Source: Siphonobacter sp. SORGH_AS_0500
GTDB lineage: Bacteria > Bacteroidota > Bacteroidia > Cytophagales > Spirosomataceae
Length of the DNA: 64,000 nucleotides
Reading direction: 5' to 3'
Assembly: GCF_002838835.1 (NCBI RefSeq)
Contig: NZ_NHPP01000002.1
Coordinates: forward strand, 327,726 to 391,725
Positions 18,123 through 27,340 of this stretch are shown piece by piece. The notes below the pieces were generated by a model, which saw only the letters and a list, made by a program, of their open reading frames with translations, was not told where the DNA came from and made no database searches. Made by a program: the position numbers and the translations under genes. How positions within the stretch are numbered: the stretch's first letter is position 1; each line of letters starts with the position of its first letter.

Positions 18123-19865
18123 ATGAAAAAAATAGTGTATACCTTATTGATCGCCAGTCTGATGCTGACGAATCAGTCGTGTAAAAATCTTCTGGAGGAG
18201 ACGCCTATTTCTTCAGTTGGGGCGGAGTATTTCAATTCTCAGGCTGGTTTCGAAGCGGGGGTGAAAGCGGCTTATTCCTCGCTACGGGATTATTACGGTC
18301 GTGAAATTGGAACAAATCTGACCGTTTTTGGAACGGACACATACACCATGGGTGCTGATGGCAGTTACAAATACATGAATCAGTATACCACGCAATTTGG
18401 CTCCAACGTAGACATCCTTCGGGATTTATGGAATAACTTCTACGTGGCAATTAATACGATGAACGTGCTCATCGACAAAGCCAATGCAGGTACGGTGACG
18501 GGTTTAACGGATGCTAACAAAAACCTGAGGATTGCTGAGCTACGATTTTTGCGTGCTCACCATTACTTCATTCTGGTTCAAAACTGGGGACCCGTAGCTT
18601 TAACGTTGACGGGTAACCTGGAACCCAAAAAGGATTTTACCCGAGCATCGGTTAAGGAAGTCTATGCAGCGATTACTGCTGACCTGGAAGCATCTCTGGC
18701 TGTGTTACCGAATACAACGACGGATTACGGTCGGGTTACCAAGGGAGCTTGTGAGCATTTGCTGGCTCGGGTTTACTTGACAAAGGCGACCTCAGAAGCG
18801 GCTGCATCCGACGATTATGCCAAGGCGGCTACGTATGCTCAGAACGTTACTAAAAATTATGGGTATGCCTTATTATCGGATTTCGCGAACGTATATAATC
18901 AGGCCAATCAGATTAATAGTGAGGTGATTTTTGCGGTTCAGTATACGAATGATGCTTTGACGGATATTGGCCCCAGTGGTACAGGAGCCACTGTAAACGG
19001 GAATCAGACCCACTTATTTTTCGGAAATGAATATGACGTTCAGGCCGGAATGAAACGTGATCTGGCCAACGGTCGTCCTTGGAAGCGTTATATGCCAACG
19101 TCTTATTTGTTAAACGTTGTTTTTAATCCAGCGGATCGGACAAAAGATTCCCGGTACAAAAAGACGTTCAAGGATACCTGGTATACTAACAATCCCGGAA
19201 CATTCACAAACGTTTTTGACAACTCGAAATCGAAGGTAACCCTGGCTCAGGGCGATACGGCGATTTATATTCCTGGAGTGGAATGGACAACGGCTCAACG
19301 AGCCGCCAAACCTTATCAGGTATTGGTGCCAAGTCTTTATAAGCCTAATTTATTTCCTGTACTTAACAAGTTTCTGGATCCACTTCGTCAGGATGTTACC
19401 GCAGAATGGGGAAATCGTGACTGGTTTGTAATGCGTTTAGCAGAAACGTACCTGATTCTGGCAGAAGCCAATCTGAAGCTTGGTAAAATGCAGGAAGCCG
19501 CTGATGCTATTAACATGGTGCGGGTGCGGGCAGCCTGGCCGGGTCAGCAGGAGGCCATGAAAGTCAGTGCTTCCAGCTTAACTATGGAGTTTATTATGGA
19601 GGAACGCGAAAGAGAGCTGCTCGGAGAAATGTTCCGCTGGTACGATTTGAAACGGTGGGGTATATTGGTAGATCGGGTGAAAAAATACAACACGACGCTG
19701 CTGCTGGAATTCAGGCTTTCCATAACCTGCGTCCGATTCCTCAAACTCAAATTGACCGGACTACGGGCGGTGCTTCTGCATTCCCCCAAAATCCTGGCTA
19801 TTAATTCATTGAGCAACAAAACCAGAAAAGGGCTTTCTTCGCAAGAAGAAAGCCCTTTTGTATGA
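18123..19865 (+). CDS. SusD/RagB-like lipoprotein (pair 1), C-terminus frameshifted
   Basis: Surface lipoprotein that caps the SusC channel and binds ligand. The lipobox is QSC near residue 20. TPR-like helices with LRAHHYFILVQNWG (about 140) and a C-terminal EERERELLGEMFRWYDLKRWG (read in parts, about 498-518) are family marks. After residues KKYNT near 19690 the frame turns non-homologous. Reading one base over gives an AFHNLRPIPQTQID segment ending in FPQNPGY and a stop at 19802-19804, the normal SusD end. So one base is missing near 19691 (an ACC reduced to AC would explain it). As written it has 580 residues; repaired, it would have about 560. Confidence 0.88.
   Translation: MKKIVYTLLIASLMLTNQSCKNLLEETPISSVGAEYFNSQAGFEAGVKAAYSSLRDYYGREIGTNLTVFGTDTYTMGADGSYKYMNQYTTQFGSNVDILRDLWNNFYVAINTMNVLIDKANAGTVTGLTDANKNLRIAELRFLRAHHYFILVQNWGPVALTLTGNLEPKKDFTRASVKEVYAAITADLEASLAVLPNTTTDYGRVTKGACEHLLARVYLTKATSEAAASDDYAKAATYAQNVTKNYGYALLSDFANVYNQANQINSEVIFAVQYTNDALTDIGPSGTGATVNGNQTHLFFGNEYDVQAGMKRDLANGRPWKRYMPTSYLLNVVFNPADRTKDSRYKKTFKDTWYTNNPGTFTNVFDNSKSKVTLAQGDTAIYIPGVEWTTAQRAAKPYQVLVPSLYKPNLFPVLNKFLDPLRQDVTAEWGNRDWFVMRLAETYLILAEANLKLGKMQEAADAINMVRVRAAWPGQQEAMKVSASSLTMEFIMEERERELLGEMFRWYDLKRWGILVDRVKKYNTTLLLEFRLSITCVRFLKLKLTGLRAVLLHSPKILAINSLSNKTRKGLSSQEESPFV
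19826..19859. terminator. Bidirectional terminator between susD and tcdA
   Basis: A perfect 15-bp stem, 19826-19840 with 19845-19859 (AAAAGGGCTTTCTTC and complement), closed by a GCAA tetraloop. The A/T outer arms give a U-tract on both strands, serving the convergent susD and tcdA genes. The shifted end of susD reads through it, which is further evidence that the shift is not native. Confidence 0.9.
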
Positions 19866-19895
19866 ACTACAACTAACGAACCACCACTCACTAAC

Positions 19896-20717
19896 TTAAG
19901 CCTTTTTCTTGGCTGCAATTTTCGCCTGTTTGCGGAAGTAAGCTTCACGTTCGAGACGTTGACGCTTCCGGGTTTCTATTTGAGAAGCTTCGTAATCTTC
20001 AATAGGCTCATGGAGTAAGTCCCGGATAACAACCGAAGCACACACGGCTCCGAAGGTGGCGGGTAAGTAAGAAATCGTTCCGTACGCAGAACGTTTGAAA
20101 TTGGAGCCGTCCGTATGCATCAGCGAATCGGTGCGTACCAGTTCCGTAGAATAAACGGCTTTTATTCCCGATTGAATTCCGTACCGGCGAAGACGTTTAC
20201 GCACGTAATGAGCTAGTGTACAAGATTTTGTGTCAAATAAATCGGCTACCTGTATCTGCGTAGGATCAAGCTTGCCACCTGCCCCCATAGAGCTGATAAT
20301 GCGGTAACCCTTTTCGTGAGCCGTGGCTAATAAGGTTAGTTTGGGCGTAATGGAGTCAATACAATCCATCACGTAAGCAAAGGGTTGGGTTAGGATTTCA
20401 CGGCAGGCTTCGGGTGACAGGAAGTCTTTACGAACGTGTAACTTTAAGTCAGGATTAATACTGAGTAAACGTTCAGCCATCAAATCAGCTTTGGATAACC
20501 CGTGCGTGGTGGCAAGGGCGGGTAACTGTCGGTTTCGGTTGGATGGATCCACCACGTCGCCGTCTACGATCGTCATTTCACCCACGCCCGAACGAGCAAT
20601 AAATTCGGCGGCAAAGGAGCCCACGCCGCCCAAACCAATGACTAATACGTGTGCCTGGTTTAATAGATCAAGCCCTTCTGGCCCGATGAGTAATTCTGTT
20701 CTGGATAACCAACTCAT
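19896..20717 (-). CDS. tcdA: tRNA threonylcarbamoyladenosine dehydratase (TcdA/CsdL, ThiF family)
   Basis: ATP-dependent E1-like enzyme that cyclises t6A37 to ct6A in ANN-decoding tRNAs. It has 273 residues from the ATG at 20717. Landmarks are the Rossmann GLGGVGSFAAEFIARSGVG (about 29-47), DGDVVDPSNRNRQ, the DCIDSI loop, MGAGGKLDPTQIQVADL, the SCTLAHYVRKRLRR segment and FGAVCASVVIRDL near the end. This combination distinguishes TcdA from ThiF, MoeB and HesA. It overlaps nothing and sits 21 bp downstream of the TatD gene in the same direction, probably one transcript. Confidence 0.9.
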   Translation of the reverse strand: MSWLSRTELLIGPEGLDLLNQAHVLVIGLGGVGSFAAEFIARSGVGEMTIVDGDVVDPSNRNRQLPALATTHGLSKADLMAERLLSINPDLKLHVRKDFLSPEACREILTQPFAYVMDCIDSITPKLTLLATAHEKGYRIISSMGAGGKLDPTQIQVADLFDTKSCTLAHYVRKRLRRYGIQSGIKAVYSTELVRTDSLMHTDGSNFKRSAYGTISYLPATFGAVCASVVIRDLLHEPIEDYEASQIETRKRQRLEREAYFRKQAKIAAKKKA

Positions 20718-20738
20718 AATCAATATGGATACTGCTTG

Positions 20739-21410
20739 TCAGGGGATGGGGACCATTCGGTGAAAATTCCGCCAAATCTGATCTTTTAATGTAGAAACAG
20801 GAATATTCAAGTGCTTCGATGCGGCTGCAAAGATACTACTTATCGAAATCTCCTGATCATCCGTTTCGAGAAATAGCCGATCTAAAGAGATCATTTTCAG
20901 GCATTTTACGGCGTTGGAGTCGTCTTGCAATAAGGCTTTACCCAAAGAGAAATAGAAATCATACTTCTGGAGCTGCTGAACAATTTCCGGTTTATTATTA
21001 AAACCATGGACGATTAAAGGTGTATTGATTTTCAGTCGTTTAACTAGCTGAATCAACTCAGGAAAAGCCCGGACGCAATGAATCGTTACCGGAATTTGAT
21101 GCTGCTGGGCCAGCATTAACTGACGTTCAAAAATGGACTCCTGAAGGGAAAGAGGGGCCTTAGTCAACCGATCCAGTCCACATTCCCCCAAAGTTGTAAT
21201 TCGTCTGGTTTGAATGGCTCTTTCAATGCCTTGTAATTGTTCCTCTACCTCGTTTTCCTCAATGTACCAGGGGTGAATACCCAAGCTGATTCGCTGTGTT
21301 TCGGGCAAAGTATCGAACTCCGAAAAACGGGCGTTATAAATGCTTTCTGAATTTTCGCCAGAATTCAGTTGATGCGTATGAAAATCCAGAAACGAAACGT
21401 CTTCCCTCAT
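20739..21410 (-). CDS. TatD-family metal-dependent hydrolase (divergent)
   Basis: 223 residues, short for TatD (about 260). Metal-site motifs are present: FHTHQL near residue 10, SLGIHPWY near 43, the GECGLDR strand near 75 (Glu ligand), the TIHCVRA strand near 110, and VHGFN near 133. The C-terminal LETDDQE (near 182) carries the usual Asp ligand. TatD proteins are 3'-5' DNA exonucleases or deaminase-like hydrolases; the substrate here is not determined. The order TatD then tcdA on the minus strand suggests a two-gene operon. Confidence 0.82.
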   Translation of the reverse strand: MREDVSFLDFHTHQLNSGENSESIYNARFSEFDTLPETQRISLGIHPWYIEENEVEEQLQGIERAIQTRRITTLGECGLDRLTKAPLSLQESIFERQLMLAQQHQIPVTIHCVRAFPELIQLVKRLKINTPLIVHGFNNKPEIVQQLQKYDFYFSLGKALLQDDSNAVKCLKMISLDRLFLETDDQEISISSIFAAASKHLNIPVSTLKDQIWRNFHRMVPIP

Positions 21411-21546
21411 GCTACAAAAATCTTGTCGCTAAAAATATCAATTTATTACCCGCAATGAGCCATCAAAAAACTTCAGCCATCCATTGAAAACGCAAAACAG
21501 CCAACGGAAAACTCCCAACTCAAAACCCTAAACGAAGTAAAAGGAG

Positions 21547-21554
21547 TAACTTTG
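21547..21554 (+). promoter_or_regulatory. TAnnTTTG -7 element upstream of gltX
   Basis: TAACTTTG matches the Bacteroidota -7 consensus exactly. It lies 89 bp before the gltX start, in a gap otherwise filled with AACTCAAAACCC-like words. No clear TTG is found at the -33 distance. Confidence 0.4.
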
Positions 21555-21642
21555 CGGCATCCAATGGAGCAGAGAATATCCGGGCAACAGGGTTACGGGT
21601 GTAAACCAGCGTAATCACAGGCTCAACTCCAAAATTAATCTT

Positions 21643-23139
21643 ATGTCATCAACTCAAGTTCGCGTACGTTTTGCTCCTAGTCCGACGGGAGCCTTACACA
21701 TCGGCGGAGTTCGCACCGCACTTTATAATTACCTCTTTGCTCGTCAGATGGGCGGAAAAATGTTGCTTCGTATTGAAGATACGGATCAGAATCGTTTTGT
21801 TCCCGGAGCAGAAGATTACATTCTTGAAGCCCTTCAATGGGTAGGTATTACCATCGACGAAGGAGTAGGCGTCGGTGGCCCGCACGCTCCGTATCGTCAG
21901 TCAGAGCGGATGCACATGTACCGTGATTTCGCCGAAACATTAATTGCGGCAGATAAAGCGTATTACGCGTTTGATACTACCGAAGAACTGGACGAAATGC
22001 GTCAGACCTTTGAAAAACAGGGCTCTACCTTTCAATATAACAGCATTACCCGTACGCGACTGAAAAATTCGCTGACCTTGCCAGCCGAAGAGGTGCAGGC
22101 TCGTATCGCGGCGGGTGAACCTCACGTGATCCGTTTGAAAGTACCCGCGAAAGAAGAAATTCGTTTCCGGGATTTGATTCGGGATTGGGTAAACGTTCAC
22201 TCCTCACAGATTGACGATAAGGTATTATTGAAAGCCGACGGAATGCCTACGTATCACCTGGCTAACGTGGTGGATGATCATTTAATGGAAATTACGCACG
22301 TGATTCGGGGGGAAGAATGGTTGCCGTCTGCCCCGCTACACGTGTTATTGTATCAGGCTTTTGGCTGGGAACGTCCCGAATTTGCTCACCTTCCTTTGTT
22401 ATTAAAGCCCGAAGGAAACGGTAAATTATCCAAACGTGATGCCGATTTGGGTGGTTTTCCCGTATTCCCACTGGAATGGGAAGACCCCGCCAGTGGAGTC
22501 GTGGCACGCGGATTTCGGGAAGATGGGTATCTGCCCGAAGCGGTAATCAATTTCCTGGCCTTCCTGGGCTGGAATCCCGGAACAGAACAGGAAATGTTCA
22601 CGATGGATGAGTTAATTGCTGCGTTCAGTCTGGATAAAATTCATAAAGGAGGAGCCCGTTTTGACATAGCCAAAGCGAAATGGTTCAATCAGCAGTATCT
22701 CAAACAGCACTCGGATGCTTCAGTAGCCGAGTCATTAAAGGAGTCATTTGCAGAAAGTAGTCCTGAAAAAATTGAGAAGATTGTTCACTTGCTGAAAGAC
22801 CGGGTGACCTTCCCGCAGGAAATCGTCGAGCAGTCAAAATTCCTTTTTGAAGCACCTACGCAGTACGACGAGCAGGTAATGACGACGAAATGGAATGCCG
22901 ACGTAGCAGCTGTAGTCGAACAGTACGCAAAGGTATTACCCGAAGTAGAGCCTTTCACGGCTGAGACGGCCAAGGAAGCATTACATAAAGTTACCGACGA
23001 AAAAGGCATTAAATTAGGAAAAGTAATGCAGCCACTCCGCGTCGTACTAACTGGAGCCCCCGCCGGCCCCGACCTGATGTTATCCATGGAAATCATGGGC
23101 AAAGCAGAGGTAGTAGATCGGTTGAAGAAAGTATTATAA
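21643..23139 (+). CDS. gltX: Glutamyl-tRNA synthetase
   Basis: Class I aminoacyl-tRNA synthetase charging tRNA-Glu. It has 498 residues. The HIGH-type motif is in APSPTGALHIGGVRTALYNY (about 10-29), followed by RIEDTDQNR. The KMSKS-equivalent is KLSKRD near residue 263. RGEEWLPSAPLHVLLYQAFGW precedes it (two adjacent family blocks). It is probably monocistronic, with the repeat at 23155-23238 beginning just after its stop. Confidence 0.96.
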   Translation: MSSTQVRVRFAPSPTGALHIGGVRTALYNYLFARQMGGKMLLRIEDTDQNRFVPGAEDYILEALQWVGITIDEGVGVGGPHAPYRQSERMHMYRDFAETLIAADKAYYAFDTTEELDEMRQTFEKQGSTFQYNSITRTRLKNSLTLPAEEVQARIAAGEPHVIRLKVPAKEEIRFRDLIRDWVNVHSSQIDDKVLLKADGMPTYHLANVVDDHLMEITHVIRGEEWLPSAPLHVLLYQAFGWERPEFAHLPLLLKPEGNGKLSKRDADLGGFPVFPLEWEDPASGVVARGFREDGYLPEAVINFLAFLGWNPGTEQEMFTMDELIAAFSLDKIHKGGARFDIAKAKWFNQQYLKQHSDASVAESLKESFAESSPEKIEKIVHLLKDRVTFPQEIVEQSKFLFEAPTQYDEQVMTTKWNADVAAVVEQYAKVLPEVEPFTAETAKEALHKVTDEKGIKLGKVMQPLRVVLTGAPAGPDLMLSMEIMGKAEVVDRLKKVL

Positions 23140-23154
23140 GCGTTTTGGGTTTGG

Positions 23155-23260
23155 GGTTTTGAGTTTAGAGTTATGAAAAGAATCATTAAGCCAGACTGGC
23201 GGAATGATAAAATTTTTGATTCGCAGAAACTCAAAACCTTAAACTCAAAACTCAAAACAT
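23155..23260. repeat. GTTTTGAGTTT inverted repeat between gltX and a small gene
   Basis: GGTTTTGAGTTT at 23155-23166 pairs perfectly with AAACTCAAAACC at 23227-23238. The right side continues with two more copies of the word ACTCAAAAC up to 23258. The whole gap is about 128 bp and is nearly all repeat. It belongs to the family described in the findings. Confidence 0.65.
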
Positions 23261-23267
23261 AAAAGTC

Positions 23268-23546
23268 ATGGCAAAGAAATCAGCGAAAAAGCCCGCTCAA
23301 CCCGAAAAGCCGCGAGTTCATAAAGACTTAGACGGACTCGATATTACGATTAATAATTTTGGGGAACTGAATATGTCTTTGCCGATCGATAAAATCAACG
23401 AGTTTTTGAACCGTACGGTGGACGATAAAAAACTACGTCACCGCGATGATCTCGAAGCTTTACCCGGTCGGAAAAAAGAAGATTCAGAAGAAGAGGAAGA
23501 CGATTTCGATTTACCGGATGATCTCAAACGCGAACTGGGCGAGTAG
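23268..23546 (+). CDS. Small acidic hypothetical protein
   Basis: 92 residues, family not recognised. A basic N-terminus (AKKSAKKPAQPEKPR) is followed by a plausible folded middle (LDITINNFGELNMSLPIDKINEFLN) and a strongly acidic tail (EDSEEEEDDFDLPDDLKRELGE in two parts). No signal peptide, membrane segment or catalytic motif is present. It is likely cytoplasmic and conserved in close relatives, judging by good codon use and an ATG start in a normal position. Confidence 0.65.
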   Translation: MAKKSAKKPAQPEKPRVHKDLDGLDITINNFGELNMSLPIDKINEFLNRTVDDKKLRHRDDLEALPGRKKEDSEEEEDDFDLPDDLKRELGE

Positions 23547-23630
23547 TTTAGAAGGGTTTGAGCCGTTTATGAGTCGATATTGAAATGTTACCTTATCAAA
23601 CGAAACAAACCCTTACAAACCTTCCAAGCT

Positions 23631-24413
23631 ATGCGTAGCCACGAAATTGATTACAAAATCATCGGTGAAGATATTCAGATCGTAGAAATTGAACTGGATC
23701 CTAACGAAACCGTAGTTGCCGAAGCCGGTTCCATGCTTTTCATGGAAGATGGTATTCAGTTTGAAACGAAAATGGGAGATGGCTCGGAGCCGGATCGTGG
23801 CTTGTTTGGTAAGCTCATGCAGGCGGGTAGTCGGGTTCTGATGGGTGAATCACTCTTCATTACGCACTTCACAAACCGGGGTTACCGAAAAAGTAAGGTA
23901 GCTTTTGCCGCTCCTTATCCCGGTACGGTTATTCCCATTAATCTGGCTTCTTTACCTGGACAAACACTGATTGCTCAGAAAGACAGCTTTCTCTGTGCTG
24001 CCTTGGGTACAAAAATTGCCGTTACATTCAATCAGAAAATCGGGTCAGGATTATTTGGGGGTGAAGGATTCATTCTCCAACGACTACAGGGCGATGGACT
24101 AGCTTTCGTACATGCCGGTGGCGTAGTGATTGAACGCTATCTGAATAACGAAAGCCTCCGCATTGATACGGGTTGTATCGTTGCTTTTGAGCAACAGATT
24201 AATTATTCTATCCAGCGTTCAGGGGGTCTGAAATCGATGGTTTTTGGTGGGGAAGGCATCTTCTTGGCTACGTTGTCAGGAACGGGTCGCGTCTGGATTC
24301 AGTCCATGCCGATTGTGAAATTGGCAAATACGCTCAGTTCAATGACTAGCGTTACTGGTAGCGGTCGGGAAAGCGGTTCGGTATTAGGTGGCTTAGGTAA
24401 CTTGTTTGAGTAA
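23631..24413 (+). CDS. AIM24 / TIGR00266 family protein
   Basis: 260 residues from the ATG at 23631; a TTG at 23580 would add 17 residues that do not look conserved. The family is a Trp-RNA-attenuation-like beta-helix. Landmarks are [15 protein letters not shown] (about 28-42), [21 protein letters not shown], the glycine-rich [19 protein letters not shown] (about 150-170), and [12 protein letters not shown] near 210. The function of the bacterial members is unknown; a membrane-associated scaffold has been suggested for the mitochondrial relative. A piece of the CTGGCAG repeat follows. Confidence 0.85.
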   Translation: MRSHEIDYKIIGEDIQIVEIELDPNETVVAEAGSMLFMEDGIQFETKMGDGSEPDRGLFGKLMQAGSRVLMGESLFITHFTNRGYRKSKVAFAAPYPGTVIPINLASLPGQTLIAQKDSFLCAALGTKIAVTFNQKIGSGLFGGEGFILQRLQGDGLAFVHAGGVVIERYLNNESLRIDTGCIVAFEQQINYSIQRSGGLKSMVFGGEGIFLATLSGTGRVWIQSMPIVKLANTLSSMTSVTGSGRESGSVLGGLGNLFE

Positions 24414-24420
24414 TGAATAG

Positions 24421-24473
24421 ATGCCGCTGGTAGTTTTTCTGCTGGCAGCTTTTTCGCTGGCAGGTCCAGCAGG
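24421..24473. repeat. Degenerate copies of the CTGGCAG-TTTTTC repeat
   Basis: The stretch contains CAGCTTTTTCGCTGGCAG, nearly identical to the right half of the hairpins at 14459 and 14643. It is preceded by a diverged CTGGTAGTTTTTCTGCTGGC and followed by GTCCAGCAGG, which could pair with CTGGCAGG. Only parts of the stem survive. Confidence 0.5.
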
Positions 24474-24559
24474 TCGGTAGCGTTGTTCAATAAAAGCTAA
24501 CTACGAAAAACACAGATTCACGAAAGAATCTTCGTACTTAGAAAATAATCATAAATTCG

Positions 24560-24590
24560 CGGGAATCCCATCACAAGGGGTTCCCGTTTT
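24560..24590 (+). terminator. Terminator downstream of the AIM24 gene
   Basis: CGGGAATCCC (24560-24569) pairs with GGGGTTCCCG (24577-24586), allowing one T:G pair, around a 7-nt loop. It is followed by TTTTCGTTT. Confidence 0.7.
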
Positions 24591-24708
24591 CGTTTATTCA
24601 GTTGTCAGCTTGCCCTTTTCAGTTTGGAATCTACTAAGAACTGTAGCACAATTAAAACTGAAAACAGACAATGGTAAACTGAAAACGAATAACAGACCAC
24701 TAAAAAAG

Positions 24709-25296
24709 ATGCTTCGAACGATTTTTTATAGCTTGATTACGCTTCTGATGACTAGCTTTTTGCTGGCTTGCAATGAAGATTATACTCCTAAACCCAAAGG
24801 TTTTCAACGCATTGATCTGCCACCGCATAGTTACCAGCAGCTTACGGAAGATCATCCCTATACTTTTGAATATTCCAAAGCCGCGGTTATCAAACCCGAT
24901 ACCTTTCTGAATGCCGAACCCCACTGGATTTTCATTCATTATCCGGCCCTAAAAGCAAATATTCAGCTGACCTATAAACCCATCCTGGGTAGTAAAGACC
25001 GGCTTCGGGGATTCATTGCCGATGCCTATAAACTCGCTTCCAAGCACCAGGAAAAGGCATATGCTGTAAAAGATGCCATGGCCCTGGGGAAAACGGGACA
25101 AAAATTTGTCATTCTGGAAATTGCCGGAGATGTGCCCAGTCATATGCAGTTTTATACCACCGATTCCACGAAAAATTTCCTTCGGGGAGCGATGTATCTG
25201 CAAACGGCTACTGAGAACGATTCGCTCACGCCCGTTGTAGAATACCTCAAAAAAGACGTGATGCATTTGGTGAATACAATGAAATGGAAGAAATAA
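24709..25296 (+). CDS. gldD: Gliding motility lipoprotein GldD
   Basis: Lipoprotein needed for gliding and type IX secretion in Bacteroidota. It has 195 residues from the ATG at 24709; an upstream in-frame TTG at 24610 would read through repeat sequence. The signal peptide ends at the lipobox LLAC with Cys near residue 19, followed by NEDYTPKPKGFQRIDLP, typical of GldD. It overlaps the next gene by 13 bp, so translation is probably coupled. GldD presence predicts gliding or at least type IX secretion, in line with the type IX cargo at 58731-60569. Confidence 0.86.
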   Translation: MLRTIFYSLITLLMTSFLLACNEDYTPKPKGFQRIDLPPHSYQQLTEDHPYTFEYSKAAVIKPDTFLNAEPHWIFIHYPALKANIQLTYKPILGSKDRLRGFIADAYKLASKHQEKAYAVKDAMALGKTGQKFVILEIAGDVPSHMQFYTTDSTKNFLRGAMYLQTATENDSLTPVVEYLKKDVMHLVNTMKWKK

Positions 25297-25850
25297 TTGA
25301 GTTTACCACCGTTCAAACCGAAGCGGAACTGCAACAGCTTTATACCTTAATGCAGGCGAATTTGCTTGCGAATATAACCGCAGCCGTTGCTCAGGATCAG
25401 GGCTTTGTTACCATTCCTTACGAACTGGATTTATTGCGGGACATGAATACGCAGGCTCCGCATATCATTGCAAAGGATGGAGATCAGGTAGTGGGTTATG
25501 CCTTAACGGCAAGTCCGAGGGTAAAGCATCCTTTTTTTGATCCCTTGCTGGAAACCTTATCTACGTTAACGTATAAGAATAAGCCGCTTTCTGAATCTTC
25601 TTATTACCTCATGGGTCAGGTTTGTGTGGCGGAAGGTTACCGGGGCAGAGGAATTTTTGATGGGATGTACCAGCAGCACCGTAAAACCTATAGTGCTGAC
25701 TTTGATTACCTTATTACTGATATTTCCGTGCGGAATACCCGTTCGCAGGCGGCTCACCGTCGCGTGGGATTCCAGCCCATTCATACTTTTACAGACTCTA
25801 CCGCCACGCACGATACCTGGGTTGTTGTGCTGTGGGACTGGACTTGCTAG
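25284..25850 (+). CDS. GNAT-family N-acetyltransferase
   Basis: 188 residues. The acetyl-CoA pyrophosphate-binding loop is QVCVAEGYRGRGIFDGMY (about 112-129), with the R/QxxGxG/A motif. VRNTRSQAAHRRVGF (about 148-162) is the second half of the fold. The substrate is not predictable. It overlaps gldD by 13 bp and is followed five bases later by the ABC-type ATPase, forming a tight three-gene unit. Confidence 0.85.
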   Translation: MEEIIEFTTVQTEAELQQLYTLMQANLLANITAAVAQDQGFVTIPYELDLLRDMNTQAPHIIAKDGDQVVGYALTASPRVKHPFFDPLLETLSTLTYKNKPLSESSYYLMGQVCVAEGYRGRGIFDGMYQQHRKTYSADFDYLITDISVRNTRSQAAHRRVGFQPIHTFTDSTATHDTWVVVLWDWTC

Positions 25851-25855
25851 TGCTT

Positions 25856-27322
25856 ATGTCAACATTATTTAAACTGGAAAATGCCAGCATTGGCTGGGAA
25901 CGGGAAACCATTATCCGGGGGTTAAACCTCACTATTCAAGCGGGCGAACACTGGGCTCTGGTGGGACCAACGGGTTCGGGGAAATCTTTATTATTGTCAG
26001 TATTAGCCGAAAAACGAAGCATCCTGAATGGAACATTTCAGGCTATTCCCGCTAAAAAAGACATCGAACTCGTAGCCAGCGATTTCAGCTTTAATCGAAA
26101 CATTGCCGCAACCGCTACCTTTTATCAGCAACGCTTCAATAGTTATGCTTCCGAAGAAAGCCCGACGGTTTGGGAGGTTTTGCAGGAACAGGTAAAACCC
26201 GCCGGAACCGTAGACGCTCATTCGGTTGAATTACCACCGCTGGCTTATGACGAAGATTACCTGCAACAGGTGGCTACGCAATTACGGGTAAGCCATTTGC
26301 TGGAACGACACGTTACCTCACTTTCCAATGGCGAAACCCGTCGGACTTTATTAACCCGGAGTTTCCTCAAAAAGCCCAAAGTTCTGATTCTGGATAATCC
26401 TTTTGTTGGACTGGATGTAACCAGCCGGGCTTCTTTGCATGAAATTCTGAATCATATCGCCGAATCAGGAACGACACTTCTTATGGTGGCTCCGCCTAAG
26501 GATATTCCGGCGGCGATTACGAATGTGTTAGTCTTACCACAGGGTACTTCGGTAACTCGTGAAAATTACGTTCCGACTCAAGACTTGACGGAACGTAAGG
26601 TCATCGAGTTACCCAAACCATTGACCGAGCATGTGGATTTCTCCTACGCCATTCACATGCGTAATATTTCGATTCGTTACGGAGAAACACAGGTGCTTGA
26701 TCATGTGAACTGGGCGGTGAAAAGAGGAGAGAAGTGGGCCTTACTAGGACCCAACGGTTCTGGAAAATCAACTTTATTAAGCTTGATTACAGGCGATAAC
26801 CCCCAGGCATACGCAAACGACTTTGACCTGTTTGACCGCAAACGCGGCACGGGTGAAAGTATCTGGGACATTAAGAAGAAAATTGGTTTTGTTTCACCGG
26901 AGCTCCATCTGTATTTCCCAAGAGACCAGAACGTCTGGAAAGTGATTGCTTCGGGGCTATTTGACACGATGGGTTTATTTAAAGTACTGAAACCCGACCT
27001 GGTTGAATACCTGGAAGCGTACATCGCAGCCTTTGAATTGCAGGATTTGAAAGAAAAGAAGCTGTCGCAGCTTTCAACGGGGCAACAGCGACTGGTATTA
27101 CTGGCGAGAGCTTTAGTCAAAAATCCACCCTTACTGATTCTCGACGAGCCCTGTCAGGGACTGGATACAGACCAAATGACTCGTTTCCGGGATACCGTAG
27201 ACGCCCTTTCCGAAACTTCAGAACGAACTTTAGTATATGTATCGCATTATACGGAAGAAATTCCTACCTGCGTAACCCATACCATTCGGCTGAATCAGGG
27301 AAAAGTGGTGGAGATGGTATAA
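25856..27322 (+). CDS. Tandem ATPase ABC protein, ModF/PhrA-like
   Basis: Soluble protein with two ATP-binding cassettes in 488 residues, the size of E. coli ModF (490). Domain 1: Walker A GPTGSGKS (about 40-47) and signature LSNGETRRT. Domain 2 from about 265: Walker A GPNGSGKST and signature LSTGQQRLV, Walker B LLILDEPCQGLD. I prefer the ATG at 25856 to one at 25832 inside the previous gene. Domain 1 has LILDNPFVGLD, with Asn in place of the catalytic Glu, so that site may be weak. No membrane segment is present, so it is not itself a transporter. Its function is unproven; ModF is named from a molybdate-locus link. Confidence 0.82.
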   Translation: MSTLFKLENASIGWERETIIRGLNLTIQAGEHWALVGPTGSGKSLLLSVLAEKRSILNGTFQAIPAKKDIELVASDFSFNRNIAATATFYQQRFNSYASEESPTVWEVLQEQVKPAGTVDAHSVELPPLAYDEDYLQQVATQLRVSHLLERHVTSLSNGETRRTLLTRSFLKKPKVLILDNPFVGLDVTSRASLHEILNHIAESGTTLLMVAPPKDIPAAITNVLVLPQGTSVTRENYVPTQDLTERKVIELPKPLTEHVDFSYAIHMRNISIRYGETQVLDHVNWAVKRGEKWALLGPNGSGKSTLLSLITGDNPQAYANDFDLFDRKRGTGESIWDIKKKIGFVSPELHLYFPRDQNVWKVIASGLFDTMGLFKVLKPDLVEYLEAYIAAFELQDLKEKKLSQLSTGQQRLVLLARALVKNPPLLILDEPCQGLDTDQMTRFRDTVDALSETSERTLVYVSHYTEEIPTCVTHTIRLNQGKVVEMV

Positions 27323-27340
27323 AACTATAGCTAGCCATAA

